Assembly (NCBI RefSeq): GCF_049243985.1 | Contig: NC_135384.1 | Coordinates: 14,938,501-15,002,500, forward strand | Origin: Paroedura picta | Taxonomy: Eukaryota; Chordata; Lepidosauria; Squamata; Gekkonidae | Direction: 5' to 3' | DNA: 64,000 bases | Shown here: positions 1-11,540 of the stretch, piece by piece | Layout: every line of letters begins with the position of its first letter | How positions within the stretch are numbered: position 1 is the first letter of the stretch | The notes under the pieces: generated by a model | Told to the model about the DNA's origin: nothing | Seen by the model: only the letters and a program-made list of their open reading frames with translations | The model's database searches: none | Position numbers and translations under genes: made by a program

Positions 1-1110
1 GTTATATGCCAGTGCAACATGCTAATTTTCAAAATGCTTTGGGATGGTTACAAATGAACATAATCCGAACTTGATTTTCCCTACTTTTCCATTTTATATT
101 GTATTTAATCCGAATGAATTAACTTTCGGGAGATTCCTCTCTTCCTCTTTGATACAATGAAATAATGACATTTATCATTTGGGAGATTTTTGATGAAAGC
201 CTTTTATATTTTGGTGGCAATTGACTTTCCATGCAAAGCCCTGCATTGCTTGCTTAGTAGGCAGCTACTAAGGTTCAGTTCTACTTTCCCAATATCAGAT
301 TGAGATATTGACTTGGAGATGAAGTATTCCCTCTCCATGGCAGCACTGGTCAATTATCTCATTTCTAACTCTCATTTCCTTTTCCACAATCTTAGAAAAT
401 GTTGTTTCCCCTTTTTCCTGACTAAAAAATAAAAGTCTTTTTCATTAATCTTCCATTGTTGCACCTTGATCCCTCTCTCCTGGCAGTACTCTGCTGCAAA
501 AACTACTCAATAAATCTTTTTTTGTGATGACATATATGAGCCATGTGTAGACAAGCTCATTCTTTCCCTTCCTCCTTCAGCCCACTGCACCTCTCTCTGC
601 TCCTTTTGCTCTCTTCCATGCATCAAATGACAGATTTTGTCAAAACGATAAAAAGAGTACGAATGAACAGCTTACACAGGTTCCCCGATGAACAACCGGG
701 TAGGCTGGTCTTTGAATGAGGGAATGTCGTATAGGTAGAAGACTTGAGAAACAATGGCACCCACAACCAGGTCACCAGGCTGATAAAACACATGAGGAGC
801 AGGAAGAAGGTCAACAGGTGAGGTGCATTGAACGGGATACTTCTTGCATATGGCATCACACAGCAATAATAGCAGCAGCAGTAGTACCAGCATCTTCGTC
901 ATGAACCACTTTCTATCCATTCCCAGATGTCTGCTTGCACGTGCTGGGTTCTCAGCATTTGTTCTGTTCTGACTTTTCACAGGTCACCAACTAAATCTGC
1001 TGGTGTCCTTGAGGTAGTTGAACCTATAAGGAAATCTCAGCAGAAGGTTCAGTTAATGGACACTCCCCCCCCCCCCGTCTCATTTATCTCTCAGTACAAT
1101 ACAATTTCTT
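1..1110. repeat. Left copy of a tandem-duplicated V2R segment
   Basis: The first bases of the window match the stretch starting near 4862 with few changes (shared AACATGCTAATTTTCAAAA). Similarity continues through the V2R exon 1 of each copy to about 1110 and 5690. This is a tandem duplication of roughly 4.6-4.9 kb. In this left copy, bases 1-675 would be intron 1 and the later exons would lie left of the window. No other gene is seen in 1-670. Confidence 0.8.
676..920 (-). CDS. V2R exon 1 (partial, type 2 vomeronasal receptor)
   Basis: First coding exon of a family C vomeronasal receptor, which binds peptide or protein cues at the dendrites of vomeronasal neurons. From the chosen start MDRKW the exon encodes a leucine-rich signal peptide (LVLLLLLLLLCDA). 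The conserved N-terminal segment follows, with Cys in CKKYPVQC, then QPGDLVVG and FKDQPTRLF. An in-frame ATG lies further upstream at 980 and others downstream near 902 and 893, so the exact start is open. The exon ends at a good donor (GT|GTAAGC at 674-676) in phase 2, as V2R exon 1 should. The frame is open throughout, so this copy could belong to a working gene, but exons 2-6 would lie outside the window. The identification rests on recall of the family. Confidence 0.82.
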
Positions 1111-1967
1111 TGCCTTCTTACACTCTCCTCTCTTGGTTAATTGGGTGTATCTTTGCTTGGACTTGCTCTAAATGAGCTTGTCTACATCCCTATTCAACTG
1201 GGGTGCCCAAAACTGAACACAGATGAACAGACCCTTAAGACATGGCCACATAGTCTTGTTCCTCCAAAGGGGATGAACCTACTAAGAGTCAGTCATCAAG
1301 CAAGGGCAAAACTATCACCACATTGGAACAAAGGAAGACAATTGTAGATGACAATGGACACTTAGTAAAAACCATAGTCATAATTGCTAAACCAAATGAA
1401 AGAACTTTATAATGGAACACGTTAGAACTCTTTTGGAACCGAAGGAACATTCTAAGATCTGAATGGATGGCAACATGGAAGTATGTATCATTTAAGTGGT
1501 TTGGGGTTGCCAGCTTTCAGGGGATAATGTAATATGAGCAATATGCAGGTAATGTGCGAACATTTTATCACATGATATTGCAAACAACAGAGCTTTTCAT
1601 GGGGTAAAATCTCAATTGTCCCCAATTTATCTATGCAACCATAAACTCTCAAGTGCAGTATACAGAGATTATGGTTGCATAGATGAACTGGAGCCATTTG
1701 TGCTTTTACACCATGAAGACCTCTGTTTTTGTATTTGGAAATAACCATTGCCGAAAAAGAGTATCACAAAATATAGCATTGATGGGTGTTATACTGACAC
1801 TACTGTTGTTTGTAACATTGTGTGAGAAAATGTTTGCAGAATAACTGCATTTTGTGTGTATTCTATTCTGTTTTACTTCTCTGGCTTTATTGTTTTGATT
1901 GAACCTCCAGGGAGTGACTGAAGATCTCCTACTTTTCAAATTGATCACTAGTTCACCTGGCGGAAGT
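1111..1967. other. No recognisable feature
   Basis: AT-rich sequence between the left V2R exon and a SINE fragment. Short open frames here show no family likeness. An imperfect inverted repeat around 1625-1690 (ATGCAACCATAA and its complement) could form a hairpin. Confidence 0.5.
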
Positions 1968-2108
1968 TAAAGGTAAAGGTAAAGTTATCCCCTGTGCAAG
2001 CACCGGGTCATGTCTGACCCTTGGGGTGACGCCCTCTAGCGTTTTCATGGCAGACTCAATACGGGTTGGTTTGCCAGTGCCTTCCCCAGTCATTACCATT
2101 TACTGGCA
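1968..2108 (-). mobile_element. tRNA-type SINE, 3' part only
   Basis: The run AAAGGTAAAGG, followed by a segment with TCATGTCTGACCCTTGG and ending at CCCCAGTCATTACC, is the 3' half of a SINE family. Fuller copies occur at 9094, 44850, 55867 and 61441. Orientation follows from the internal B box of the full copies, so this one is on the minus strand. Confidence 0.8.
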
Positions 2109-2226
2109 GAAGTTAAACAGATCCAATACCAATTCAAATGCCACAATTGTGAATACAGAACTTTTGAGAAAAGAGTATCACAAGCATTTTAAGGGCATGC
2201 AGACAATAACATATCTTAACAATAAA

Positions 2227-2375
2227 ATATGAGTCCAACCTCACATTTAATACCAACATTTATTCAAAGTATGAACTTTTGAGTGCACGCACTCTTCCTC
2301 AGTACTAGAAAACTTCATTGGTCTTAAAAATGCTTTTGGACTTGTATTTTGTGCTGCTTCAGACAACCCCAGTTA
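2227..2375. repeat. Dispersed repeat, internally inverted
   Basis: The left part, read on the minus strand, contains AAGAGTGCGTGCACTC and TTTGAATAAATGTTGG. The right part, read on the plus strand, continues with CTGCTTCAGAC and TACCCACTTGA. Both belong to the repeat seen intact at 41095-41265, so two pieces of one family meet in inverted orientation near 2315. Confidence 0.6.
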
Positions 2376-3221
2376 CCCACTTGACTATCCTTATCCATGG
2401 TTCCTCTATTTGCGAAACATCCTGGGGGGTGGAATGTGTCTGGCTGTCCAAGCTGGAATAGGCCCCTCCCCAGCCTAGCAGGCCAACAGGCCCTCATTAG
2501 CAGGCCCTCCAGCACAACCCTTAGCCCAGGGCCCTCTCCTTTTACCTGCTGGTGCTGAGGCGCATCTGAGAGCAAATAGGCTAGAGTCATGGGATGGAGG
2601 GTGGGACCTGCAGTGGCAGGACCAATCAGGGTGCAGCCAGCTTTTTAAAATTTATTAGGCATATAAAAACAGGTTGAGTTCACTGTTTTGGGTTTTTTTT
2701 TTACTTATTCTGGTTATCCATCCAGTTTTCCTATCTTATGCTGACCTTTCCATTATAAAGCTGATGCTTAGCGGAAAGCTAAAAGTCAAAGTAATTGACT
2801 ACTACACATGTAGTAGGAAAATGTCCTAAGCTCAATTATTGGGATACAAATTGTCTACTACTTTCACTGTCTAGCTTTCTCAGGGTTCTCATTCCATTCT
2901 AGGTTCTTGCCCTGGTTTTCTCAATGGGTGCCTCTAGCCAGTACATGCTTTGTACAGGGTCAATCTGAATTCGGAAATCTTACATTCCCTTGTATATAAA
3001 CTGTATTTTTCCTAGAAAGATACACGATCTCCCAAATCATAAGGAAACTCTGGTCTATTCATACTCACTAACCTCCTATACCTTGACAGCCAAATGTCTT
3101 TCTGCTCTCACATCTTCATAATCTGGACTGTTTTTCCACACAGAAAGACTAATGATCTTGGCCTAGACTTGAGAAGGCTTATATTCCTGAGGAATTCTCT
3201 GCTGATAGGTTGGTTTTCACT
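2376..3221. other. No gene; unclassified DNA
   Basis: A GC-richer stretch (about 2390-2640) is followed by AT-rich sequence. No coding similarity, RNA gene or repeat family is recognised. Confidence 0.45.
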
Positions 3222-3640
3222 TGTCAAGGGCAGACAGACTAACAACTTGCTTCTGGATTAATAGGAAGCTTTATTGATAGCAGATCAGCATACCTCAACG
3301 ATCATAGTCAATACAAGTCAAACAAGCACTTTTACACTCTCCCGTTCCTGCCCAAAGTTGCACAGTTCCCAGGGAGTGAAATCCCCCCTCCTACAGGTGC
3401 CAGTCTGGGTACCTCTCCAAGTGATAGCCAGGCCACTTTGCCTTGGGTGTTAAAAGCAGTTCCTCTCCTACAGATAACATGGTTACAGAAATATGCACAC
3501 TACAGAGTCTAAATCATGGCAAGCAATGCAGGCAGTTCAGGGTTACACAAAAGTTCTCAAAACAGCACACAATAGAACAGGATGGAGTCACATAGGTAAA
3601 ATACAAATCATGGCAGGAGTCAGGGCAACAGATCCTGACA
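3222..3640 (-). mobile_element. Solo LTR of an endogenous retrovirus-like element
   Basis: A 419-bp unit bounded by TGTCA...TGACA ends and flanked by a perfect 5-bp target duplication TCACT (3217-3221 and 3641-3645). On the minus strand an AATAAA polyadenylation signal lies near the 3' end (plus coordinates 3270-3275). No internal retroviral sequence is present, so this is a lone LTR fossil. The intact target duplication suggests moderate age. Confidence 0.85.
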
Positions 3641-3799
3641 TCACTATGTAGAAGGGTAATATTGGCAATCATTTCCCATGCCTGAAATTTTGTTCATTCT
3701 TATCTCTACTCTTGGTAGATTAAGAGAAGGGATTACAGTGTTAGATTAAGTCCTGATAGACCAACTTTGAAATACCCACTCTGGTATATAAACTTCCTG

Positions 3800-5494
3800 G
3801 GTGGGGGGAACCATGGGTAAATACAGCTAAATATTCTGGCTGCTTCATAAGTGCATCCATCCCCTCTTGGAAATAAGTCTGTTTTGTTAATCCTATTGTG
3901 AAGTCAAAACAGATGCCATTCTCAGAAAACATTGGCTGTACAATCTGCAAGAACCTGTCCCCATTGTCATCATTTGGAGCAAAGAGCACAATCCATGTCC
4001 ATCTGAAGTGGAGCAATAACCGGTAACCCTTATATACTGAGTGGATTAATTTGGTACCATCTGATACATAGAAGAAACAAGCAATTGGTTACCCATATAC
4101 ATTTTAAAGGGAATGAAACGTAACAGTGAATTTTGACAAAAGCATGTAATTTCCACCCATCCCTGTGCACCCCTGTATGGATTGCCTACCTGTGGTATCT
4201 TGTAAATGCCAACTATGGTGGCCATATTGGCAGATGTTTCTGAATTCGGTCCTCCAACAACTGCAATTTGGTTTCTCTGGGAATCACACTTGAAATTGGG
4301 GAGGAACTTGTGCTGTGAAGAAAGCAAGCTCAGGGTGGCTTTATAGGTCATCCTTGCCCCATAGTAGCTGTTGAGAATGTGGAAGCCCCAAGTGATGTTT
4401 GGTAAGATGTTGAGATTCCCATTGATCTCTTTGATGGCAAAAACCAAGGCCAGGTTATGCTGGTAGTTTTTTGGCAACGATCTATAATGAGAATCACAGG
4501 TGACCTTAAAACCAAAGAGGCCAAATATATCTTCCATTAATTCTCCATATTTATATTCCTCCTTCCTACGAGGAGCTATTTCATCACACTATGCCTCTGA
4601 TCCTTTATAATAGTGCTTTTAACCAAGGCTTTATACATCCTAATGTTTATTTCACTGCCACGGGAAAACATATCATGGTTTGTGCATGTACAACTGAATT
4701 GTGAATATGAAGAAGAGGCTATTATTGACTTACCTCATAGCTCTACACTTTAAATACTAGACTATACAGAAATGCTAATACTGAGTGACATTATTTCAGG
4801 AATTGCTTCCTTAACAGATATATTGAAGCAACCGAAATAATAAAATTGCCTTCATATGGGTATGTGTCAGTGCAACATGCTAATTTTCAAAATGGTTTGG
4901 GATGGTTACAGATTAACCTAATCCAACCTTTCCGTATTTCTGCACCTTAAGTTGTAATTGATCTCAATGAATTATCTTTCAAGGGATGTCTTTCTTTCAT
5001 TTTGGTATGATGAAATAATTAGTAAGTATTCCGTGTCAGCTGCAAGACTGGAAGATTATCTCCTTTTTAACTTTCATTTCCTTTCCCAATCTTGGTCCAT
5101 GTTCTGGTCTTCCTTTTTCCTGGCTGCAAAAAAAAGCTATCTTCCATGCATCAAATTTTGTGTCCACAAGACAAAAGCCAGCCTTCCCTTCCATTTGACA
5201 AATATCATACACATTGACGATTTGGCTAAATGAATAAGCAATGCAAAGAGTAGAAATGAATGATTTACATTGGTTCAAAAATGAACAACTGTTTCAGTGG
5301 ATCTTTGAATGAGGGAGTTTCATATATGTAGAAGACTTGAGAAACAATCTCACCCACAACCAGGTCACCAGGCTGATTAAACACATGAGGAATAGGAAGA
5401 AGGTCAACAGCTGTGGTGCATTTCATGGGATGCTTCTTGCATATGGCTGGACACAGCAATAAAATCAGCAGCAGAGAACCAGCATCTTCCTCAT
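3800..5494 (-). pseudogene. V2R pseudogene: exons 1, 2 and part of exon 3
   Basis: Broken family C vomeronasal receptor. Exon 1 (5269-5494) has CKKHPMKC and QPGDLVVG and ends AT|GTAAAT. Its ATG at 5494 (MRKML) is out of frame with the rest, so the signal peptide is frameshifted. Exon 2 (4190-4481) starts after an acceptor (TCATTATAG), continues in the right phase with KNYQHNLALVFAIKEI, and ends KIPQ at a CAG|GTAGGC donor. Intron 1 is 787 bp. Exon 3 resumes after only about 60 bp with shifted frames: MYQMVPN is followed by a stop, while HFRWTWIVLF is in another frame. Similarity fades near 3830. The second half of the ligand-binding lobe, the Cys-rich domain and the seven-helix domain are absent. 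Confidence 0.85.
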
Positions 5495-5690
5495 GAGCCA
5501 CTTTCCTAGATGTTTGCTGCCATGCACTGTATTCTCAGCATTTGTTCTCTTATGACTTTTTATAGCTCACCAAATGAATCTGCCAGTGTCCTTGAGGTAG
5601 CTGAACCTATAAGGAAATCTCAGTAAAAGATTCAGTTAATGGATAGCACCCCCCCATCTCCCATTCATCACTTAACAGAATACATTTTCT
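4862..5690. repeat. Right copy of the tandem-duplicated V2R segment
   Basis: Paralogous to 1-1110. Both copies contain V2R exon 1, its donor and the flanking intron and 5' sequence. The left copy is about 270 bp longer between its start and the exon. Confidence 0.8.
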
Positions 5691-7000
5691 GTCCTCTATG
5701 GGTGAACAGGCTGAGACTCCTTTGCCAAGACTCACTCTGAAATAGCTGCATCCATGCCTCAAACTGATTTTCTCTTTAAAACATCAATTGTAAAACAAGC
5801 ATCTGATGGTCCAAGAAGCAGATCCATGACTTAGATCGAAACAAAGGAATAAGTTCTCACCACTACCCATCTCCAAAGTACCACAGTACTGTGTAAAATG
5901 TTATCCCCCCCCAAAAAAAGAGAACGAAGTGGGAAATATGAGGGATAAGAGAAGAGATTAATTGTGGGACTGAGGTTGTATTCATCTAGTCTTACCCAGT
6001 TCCTTCTATGCTACAGCCTCCATCTCACAGGGCTTTTGTTCATGCAGGACACACCATTCTCAACATAGCCTGATGATGCAGTGAAATATGATCAGTCTTT
6101 TACTCAGTTCATGTACTTTGTTATTTTTGGAGTAAATGGTGGTGTTAGGAAAGGCCTTCAAAGCATAGCCAATTTATGGAGACCACATAGTGGTTTCAAA
6201 AGAAAAGACAAACAGAAGATTGCCTGCTTCTGCAGAGAAAGCATTTCATTTCTTGGCAATCTGCAATCCAAGCCCACTAAGCTTCTCAGGTTTGATGAGA
6301 TGGGGAGGGGGAGAATCTGAGCCATCCTACTCAAGATGAGTGGGAAACTCCATTACATGTGAATATACATTAGGAATGATAATAAAGAAGACTTACACAG
6401 CTCCTTATATGTATTCATCAAAACCCAACTAATTTCGGCAGACTTTATATGCAGTGGGGTTTTCTTAGTGACTTCTGGACATTTCTTGCCCAGCAAGAAA
6501 ACAGCTGTAATGACAGGGCAGGCTTTCCTAATTATAGTGCTGCTGATGATTTTGGACTTGGTCTCAAATGGCAATTGAAACTGGCACAATTTAACTCAAT
6601 ATGTATATGTGCGGAAACATCCAAAAACACGCAACCCTGTCACTGTACTAGTGCAATGAACTTCCTGATTTTCCTGATTTTCCCAATTGACCTGAAAATA
6701 GAATTGGTCTGCAACGGATTCATTTAAACTTGCCATGGTATGGCTCTAAGCATCATTATCTGCTGATTCTAAACTGAATTTTAACATTGAATTTGATATT
6801 GATCTATTCCAGTGGCTAAATAATCAGTGATGGTGCCAAAGGAAAACCTATGAGGTTCCCAACCACCATCTGGAGGGCTGGTGTTCTCCCAGAATTACAA
6901 TTAATCTTCAGTCTAAAGACATAATTTTCCTTTCTTGACCTCTGTCCCCAGATCTCCAAGATTTTTCTAATCCCTAAGGTCACCTGATTCCAATCAGGTA
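5691..7000. other. No recognisable feature
   Basis: No exon, RNA gene or known repeat stands out. The open frames of 79-92 codons at 6081-6727 overlap on opposite strands and show no family motif. Confidence 0.5.
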
Positions 7001-7145
7001 TTCATAGAATCAAAGAATCATAGAATCATAGAGTTGGAAGTGGTCTTATAGGCCATCTAGTCCAACCCCCTGCTCAATGCAGGATCATCCCAAAGCATCC
7101 TAAAGCAAGGTATTCCAATAAGTTACTCCAGAAAAACTTAACACC
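7001..7145 (-). mobile_element. CR1 LINE 3' end
   Basis: The tandem TCATAGAATCATAG run followed by GAGTTGGAAG and CCATCTAGTCCAACCCCC is the complement of the CR1 3' end with its short tandem tail. The copy is heavily 5'-truncated, as is usual for CR1. Confidence 0.85.
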
Positions 7146-7149
7146 TAAA

Positions 7150-7770
7150 GCCAGTTTGCTTCCGGATGAGGTTCAAGATACTGTTTTTGACCTTTAAGGC
7201 TTTACACAGCATGGCCCTGCTTACCTACGGGACTGCCTGCCTCCTTATTGTGCCCGCAGGTCACTTTGCTCTGTGGGTATGAATTTGCTGGAAGTCCTGA
7301 GCCCCCAGGAGGCATGCCTGGCCTTGACCAGGGCCAGGGCCTTTTCGGTCCTGGCCCCTAACTGGTAGAATGAGCTCCTGAGTGAGCTGCAGATCCTGTC
7401 AGGACTCCTAGAGTTTTGCAAGGCCTGCAATACAGAGCTCTTCTGGCTGGCATTCAGTTAGGGCTGGGTGGTAATCCTGGTCGTCCCCCCCCCCCCCTTC
7501 GGTCCCTGTGTGCAGTATTATGCGGCATTAGGGATCTTATGCCATCTATTATGTATTGCCAGTCAATATTACCATTAGCACCAGCCCAATGGTCCAATAT
7601 ATAAGTAGAGATTTTATTAGTATATAGAGTATACCAACTTTTTATGATGTTGAATATTGTTTTTAAGATTATTGGGGACTGTTTTAGATTATGTTTTAGA
7701 TGTGACTTGTTGTACATTGTTTCTTTTTTGTGAACTTTGGCATACAAGTCCAATTAATTAATTAATTAAA
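7150..7770 (+). mobile_element. LINE 3' end with ORF2 C-terminal remnant
   Basis: Conceptual translation gives MRFKILFLTFKAL, then in a shifted frame PAYLRDCLPPYCARRSL and LTRARAFSVLAPNW, then a stop and NELLSEL. This is the C-terminal signature of L2/CR1-group LINE reverse transcriptase proteins. It is followed by an AT-rich 3' UTR ending in an (ATTA)n-like run near 7755. The copy is frameshifted and dead. The exact clade is uncertain. Confidence 0.65.
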
Positions 7771-8035
7771 CCTTGGGATTAAATTTGTACTCTAAGACAA
7801 AATTACATTGTATTGTGTTAGAAAAGACCCCTTTTGATTGGTTGCGGCCAATCAAAACCATCAACATCCACTGGACTCCCAGAATTACTCTTCCCATACA
7901 GGTATTAATTACATCAAGGGGCAATCCTGCAGTGACCAATCTACAGGGTTACGGTTACAGTTGATATGTTAATGAATAAATTGTTGCTTTTCTGAGGCTG
8001 TTTTTTGGCTGCCTTACTTCCTTTAAGTTTGATAT
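7771..8035. other. No recognisable feature
   Basis: AT-rich spacer without a supported feature. Confidence 0.5.
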
Positions 8036-8116
8036 TTATTTATTCATTCATTCATTCATTCATTCATTCATTCATTCATTCATTCATTCATTCATTCATT
8101 CATTCATTCATTCATA
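8036..8116. repeat. (ATTC)n microsatellite
   Basis: About 19 uninterrupted ATTC units, probably grown from the (GAAT)n tail of the retroposon next to it. Confidence 0.95.
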
Positions 8117-8760
8117 CTTCTATACCGCCCCTCATGACAGGTCATCTCGGCATGGTTTACACATAAAGTCAGTAAAAATACAGTATAACAGCCCATACAA
8201 ACACTTAATTATACAAAAACTAAGAATAACACCAAGAGAAAGGTGGTGACATAATTTCTTCAGCCCAGTAACTGTTCGAGCCAGATCAGCATAGATGTTC
8301 CTAAAATCCTGTTCATCTGGAATGGGACCTGAATATGGGGAGGGATCCACCTATGTCATTTCCGGTTAGCATCCTGTTCTCAACCAAAGGCCTGGTGAAA
8401 GATCTCTGTCTTGCAGGTTCTGCAGAACTCAGCAAGCTCCGTCAAGTTTCTTAGCTCTTCCAGGAGCTAATTACACCAGGTTGTGACCACAACCAAAAAG
8501 GCCCTGGCCCTAGTTGAGGCCAGGCAAATGTCCCGGGGGGCCAGGACTACCAGCAAATTCATGCCCACAGAATGAAGAGCTCTCTGGGGGGCAGGGCATA
8601 AGCATATAAGTGGTCCCTCAGATAAGTAGGACCCAGGCCATGTATAGCCTTAAACGTCAAAACCAAAACCTTTAACTTGATCTGAAAGCAGACAGGTAAC
8701 CAATGCAGCTGCCCAGATGATCCCCCCCCCCCAAAAAAAAAACCCTTGGCTTCTATGTTG
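8117..8760 (-). mobile_element. Non-LTR retroposon remnant
   Basis: The sequence begins next to the microsatellite with CTATACCGCCCCTCATG, the complement of a LINE-type 3' end (GGGCGGTATAG). It runs through a moderately GC-rich body (TAAGTAGGACCCAGGCC). I infer a minus-strand LINE or LINE-like element whose tail became the ATTC repeat. The family is not certain. Confidence 0.5.
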
Positions 8761-9093
8761 CCACTTCTGAAAGGCTCATGACTGCTTACAATTAAAATAT
8801 AATCCCATAAAACAATGATAAAAGTTTCCCAATTATAACGTCACTAATGGCAACAAACTCCCTCCCCCTCCTGGTGCAACAGACCATCTGAAAAACAAGC
8901 CTCAGGGAGATCTTCCTAGGGGAAGCCTTTACATTTCCCTTACTGATACAGAATTGGATCCAAAAGATTTCATTACCCAAACATTATACCCTTCCTCTTC
9001 TGGAATATATTCTGATAATGGATAGTTGCTCAGTCCAGAGGAGTATTCCTTACAGATGAAGAAGTCTCCATCCTCAGACAAACTGAACCTATG

Positions 9094-9355
9094 GATCTTA
9101 AAGGTAAAGGTATCCCCTGTGCTAGCACTGAGTCATGGCTGACCCTTGGAGTGACACCCCCCAACATTTTCATGGCAGGCTCAATACAGGGTGGCCTTGC
9201 CAGTGCCTTCCCCAGTCATTACTGTTTTACCCCCCAGCAAGCTGGGTACTCATTTTACCGACCTCGGGTGGATGGAAGGCTGAGTCAACCTCATGAACAG
9301 ACAGCTTCAGACAGCATTTCTGCTGCTTACCACTCTGTGCCACAAGAGGCTCATA
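9094..9355 (-). mobile_element. tRNA-type SINE, nearly full length
   Basis: This copy has the whole body: AAAGGTAAAGGTATCCCC tail side, GGGTACTCATTTTACC middle, and the degraded tRNA-like head near 9300-9355. It belongs to the same family as 55867-56140. Confidence 0.85.
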
Positions 9356-10904
9356 GCTATCTTAGGTTTAGAAAAAATGAACCTCCACTGAGTTGGATCC
9401 AGAGATAGAAAAAAATATTGTGATACTAAATTATTTCCTTTCTCTGACTTTCAGAAGCTGGCTTACAATTTGGAGTATGTTTTTTCTGAAGTGTATGACA
9501 ATGCAAAGTCAGACTGAGAAATCTGGGGCTGCATTCCTGGTTTGTTGGATTCACCATTAGGAACTGAGATTCATGAAGTTCATAATGTAACTCATGACGT
9601 CCCTACGGCATGGTAGGCCAATGGTGAATACAAAAGTCTTGAACTAATTCCCTTCATAAATCAATGTGCAATGCCCATGAGGATTGACCCTCTGGTGACA
9701 CTATTTTCTTTGTAGAAAATAAAACACCTGACATCAAGACATTACAAAATATATCTGCTTTCTTGAGGATTCAACCTGTCATGTTACTGAGACACATATT
9801 TGATTATCATCTCAATGAATGCAGTAAGTACATGGACAATAATACAATCACATTGTAGCCATTAAGACTCTATCACGCAAAATTTGTTGATAACCATGTT
9901 AACTGATTTCCTTAGCTAGTTAGATTTGCAGAATAGTTTAAATTGATAATCTGGATATGCTACATATTGTCCAGTGATTCTTCTTTAGCTTAAAAAGTAA
10001 AAGAAATGCATGTGTTTTTTTAAAGTTATGATCAGTATGATAGAGATGACAATGGTAGGACTGGACAATGAGACCAGGCTCAAATCCCTTTTCATGTATA
10101 AAGCTAAATAAATCAGTTGAGTTTGAAGGCTGTTACTGGACCATCCATTAAAATGTCATGTTATAATATATATATGTACCTACAGCCAGGTCAGCCCAGG
10201 TGATACTGTGCACTATAACCAGATAAAGCTTTCTTGCCTTGTGATAGCATTAAATACAGATTTATAGCAGGCTGGGTACAAACAATGAAAGTTCAACACC
10301 TTCCCAAGACAAATTGGTAGCCTAGAATTTCTTGAATTTTGACTTTATTTGTTGATTTTTGGTAAAACAATCTTCTTTGAATGACTATGTTTTGATAAAT
10401 ATTGCAAAAGGACATAGTGGCAGGGTGACATTTGGAAGCTTGACATTTTACTCTAGGTAACTGGCCATCAATCTTTGCCTAGGCATGATTGGAGCAAAAA
10501 TAACCCCCTATTTGAGTGTAATATATTTAAAAACAAAGTTATGATGCTGCTGGAATTTTTGTAATGAACAAAATGGAAGGCATCCTATCTGGCAAATTTA
10601 GACTCAGTGGCTTTCATCCAACCGGCACTTCTGCTAGAAAAAAAAATGCTAAACTCCGGGTCAAGTCACTTGCATGGACAATAAACACGTGACACAGCTG
10701 TTTCAGAAAGGAAGAGAACATGGCAAGATACTGATTAAAAACGGGCATATTCCAACCCAGAGTAATTGTCTCGTAAAGTCATCAAGACTTTAATTTTTTT
10801 TAAAATTCAGATTTCAAAAGTGAAGCAAAAGTGAAACAATCATAGGATGCCATTGACCAGGGGAAATGTTCGAGGGGCTGGTGAGCAGAATGTTCTTTGA
10901 GGGG
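9356..10904. other. No recognisable feature
   Basis: AT-rich sequence without open frames of note, RNA genes or recognised repeats. Confidence 0.5.
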
Positions 10905-11245
10905 AACGTGGATCAGTGGTATAACATCTGCTTGGCATGCAGAAGGTTCCAGGGAAAATCCCAGAATCACTAGGGGAAGGAGCTGACAATAGGTCATGTA
11001 AAACAGGGGTAGTCAACCTGTGGTCCTCCAGATGTTCATGGGCTACAATTCCCATGAGCCCCTGCCAGCAAACACTGGCAGGGGCTCATGGGAATTGCAG
11101 TCCATGAACATTTGGAGGACCACAGGTTGATTACCCCTGATGTAAAAGACCGCTGTCTGGGACATGGAAGAGTTGCTGCAAGTACGAGCAGAGAGTATTG
11201 ACTGATTGGCTATGGATCTGATTCAATATAAGACAGCTTTATGTT
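10905..11245 (+). mobile_element. tRNA-derived SINE interrupted by a hAT MITE
   Basis: The head GATCAGTGGTATAACATC followed by TGCTTGGCATGCAGAAGG resembles a tRNA-derived SINE A-box region. The element resumes after the MITE with AAAAGACCGCTGTCTGGGAC and ends near GACAGCTTTATG. The two halves join exactly across the insertion at the target duplication. Confidence 0.75.
11004..11139. mobile_element. Palindromic hAT-type MITE
   Basis: A 136-bp near-perfect palindrome with CAGGGGTAGTCAACCTG ends. It is flanked by a perfect 8-bp target duplication ATGTAAAA (10996-11003 and 11140-11147). The ends and 8-bp duplication fit the hAT superfamily. It is non-autonomous with no coding capacity, and inserted into the SINE at 10905-11245. 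Confidence 0.92.
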
Positions 11246-11418
11246 ATCAAGACCTTTTCAAGGTCAAAATGGAGACAGGATTGCCTGAAACTATGCCCTC
11301 CCACCTAGCCACACTTTGATCTGCAGCTGCCACCATTCATGTAGTTCTGGTGGCAGTAACTATTGTATTCACCCCTGCAACAGGGAGTTATTTTGCTAAA
11401 GTGTGCTATAGGGCTTTT

Positions 11419-11540
11419 GTGTGTGTGTGTGTGTGTGTGTGCCATCAAGCCACATCTGACTTATGATGGCCCTGGAATGTTTTCAAGGCAAGAAAAAATC
11501 CAAGATGGTTTGCCATCACTTACCCCTGCATAGTTGACCC
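11419..11540 (-). mobile_element. SINE 3' part with (AC)n tail
   Basis: The complement reads GATGGCAAACCATCTTGG, then CTTGCCTTGAAAACATTC, then TTGATGGCACACAC. This matches the 3' half of the 5S-derived SINE at 37735-37930. The (GT)n run at 11419-11440 is its tail. Confidence 0.7.

Noticed and set aside
3741-4016. Separate small gene
   Set aside because: It is the exon 3 remnant of the V2R pseudogene, with similarity fading before the open frame ends.
8036-8116. CRISPR-like array
   Set aside because: Simple 4-bp repeat without spacers in a vertebrate genome.
10905-11003. tRNA gene
   Set aside because: tRNA-like head of a SINE; it lacks a complete cloverleaf and has a SINE body.
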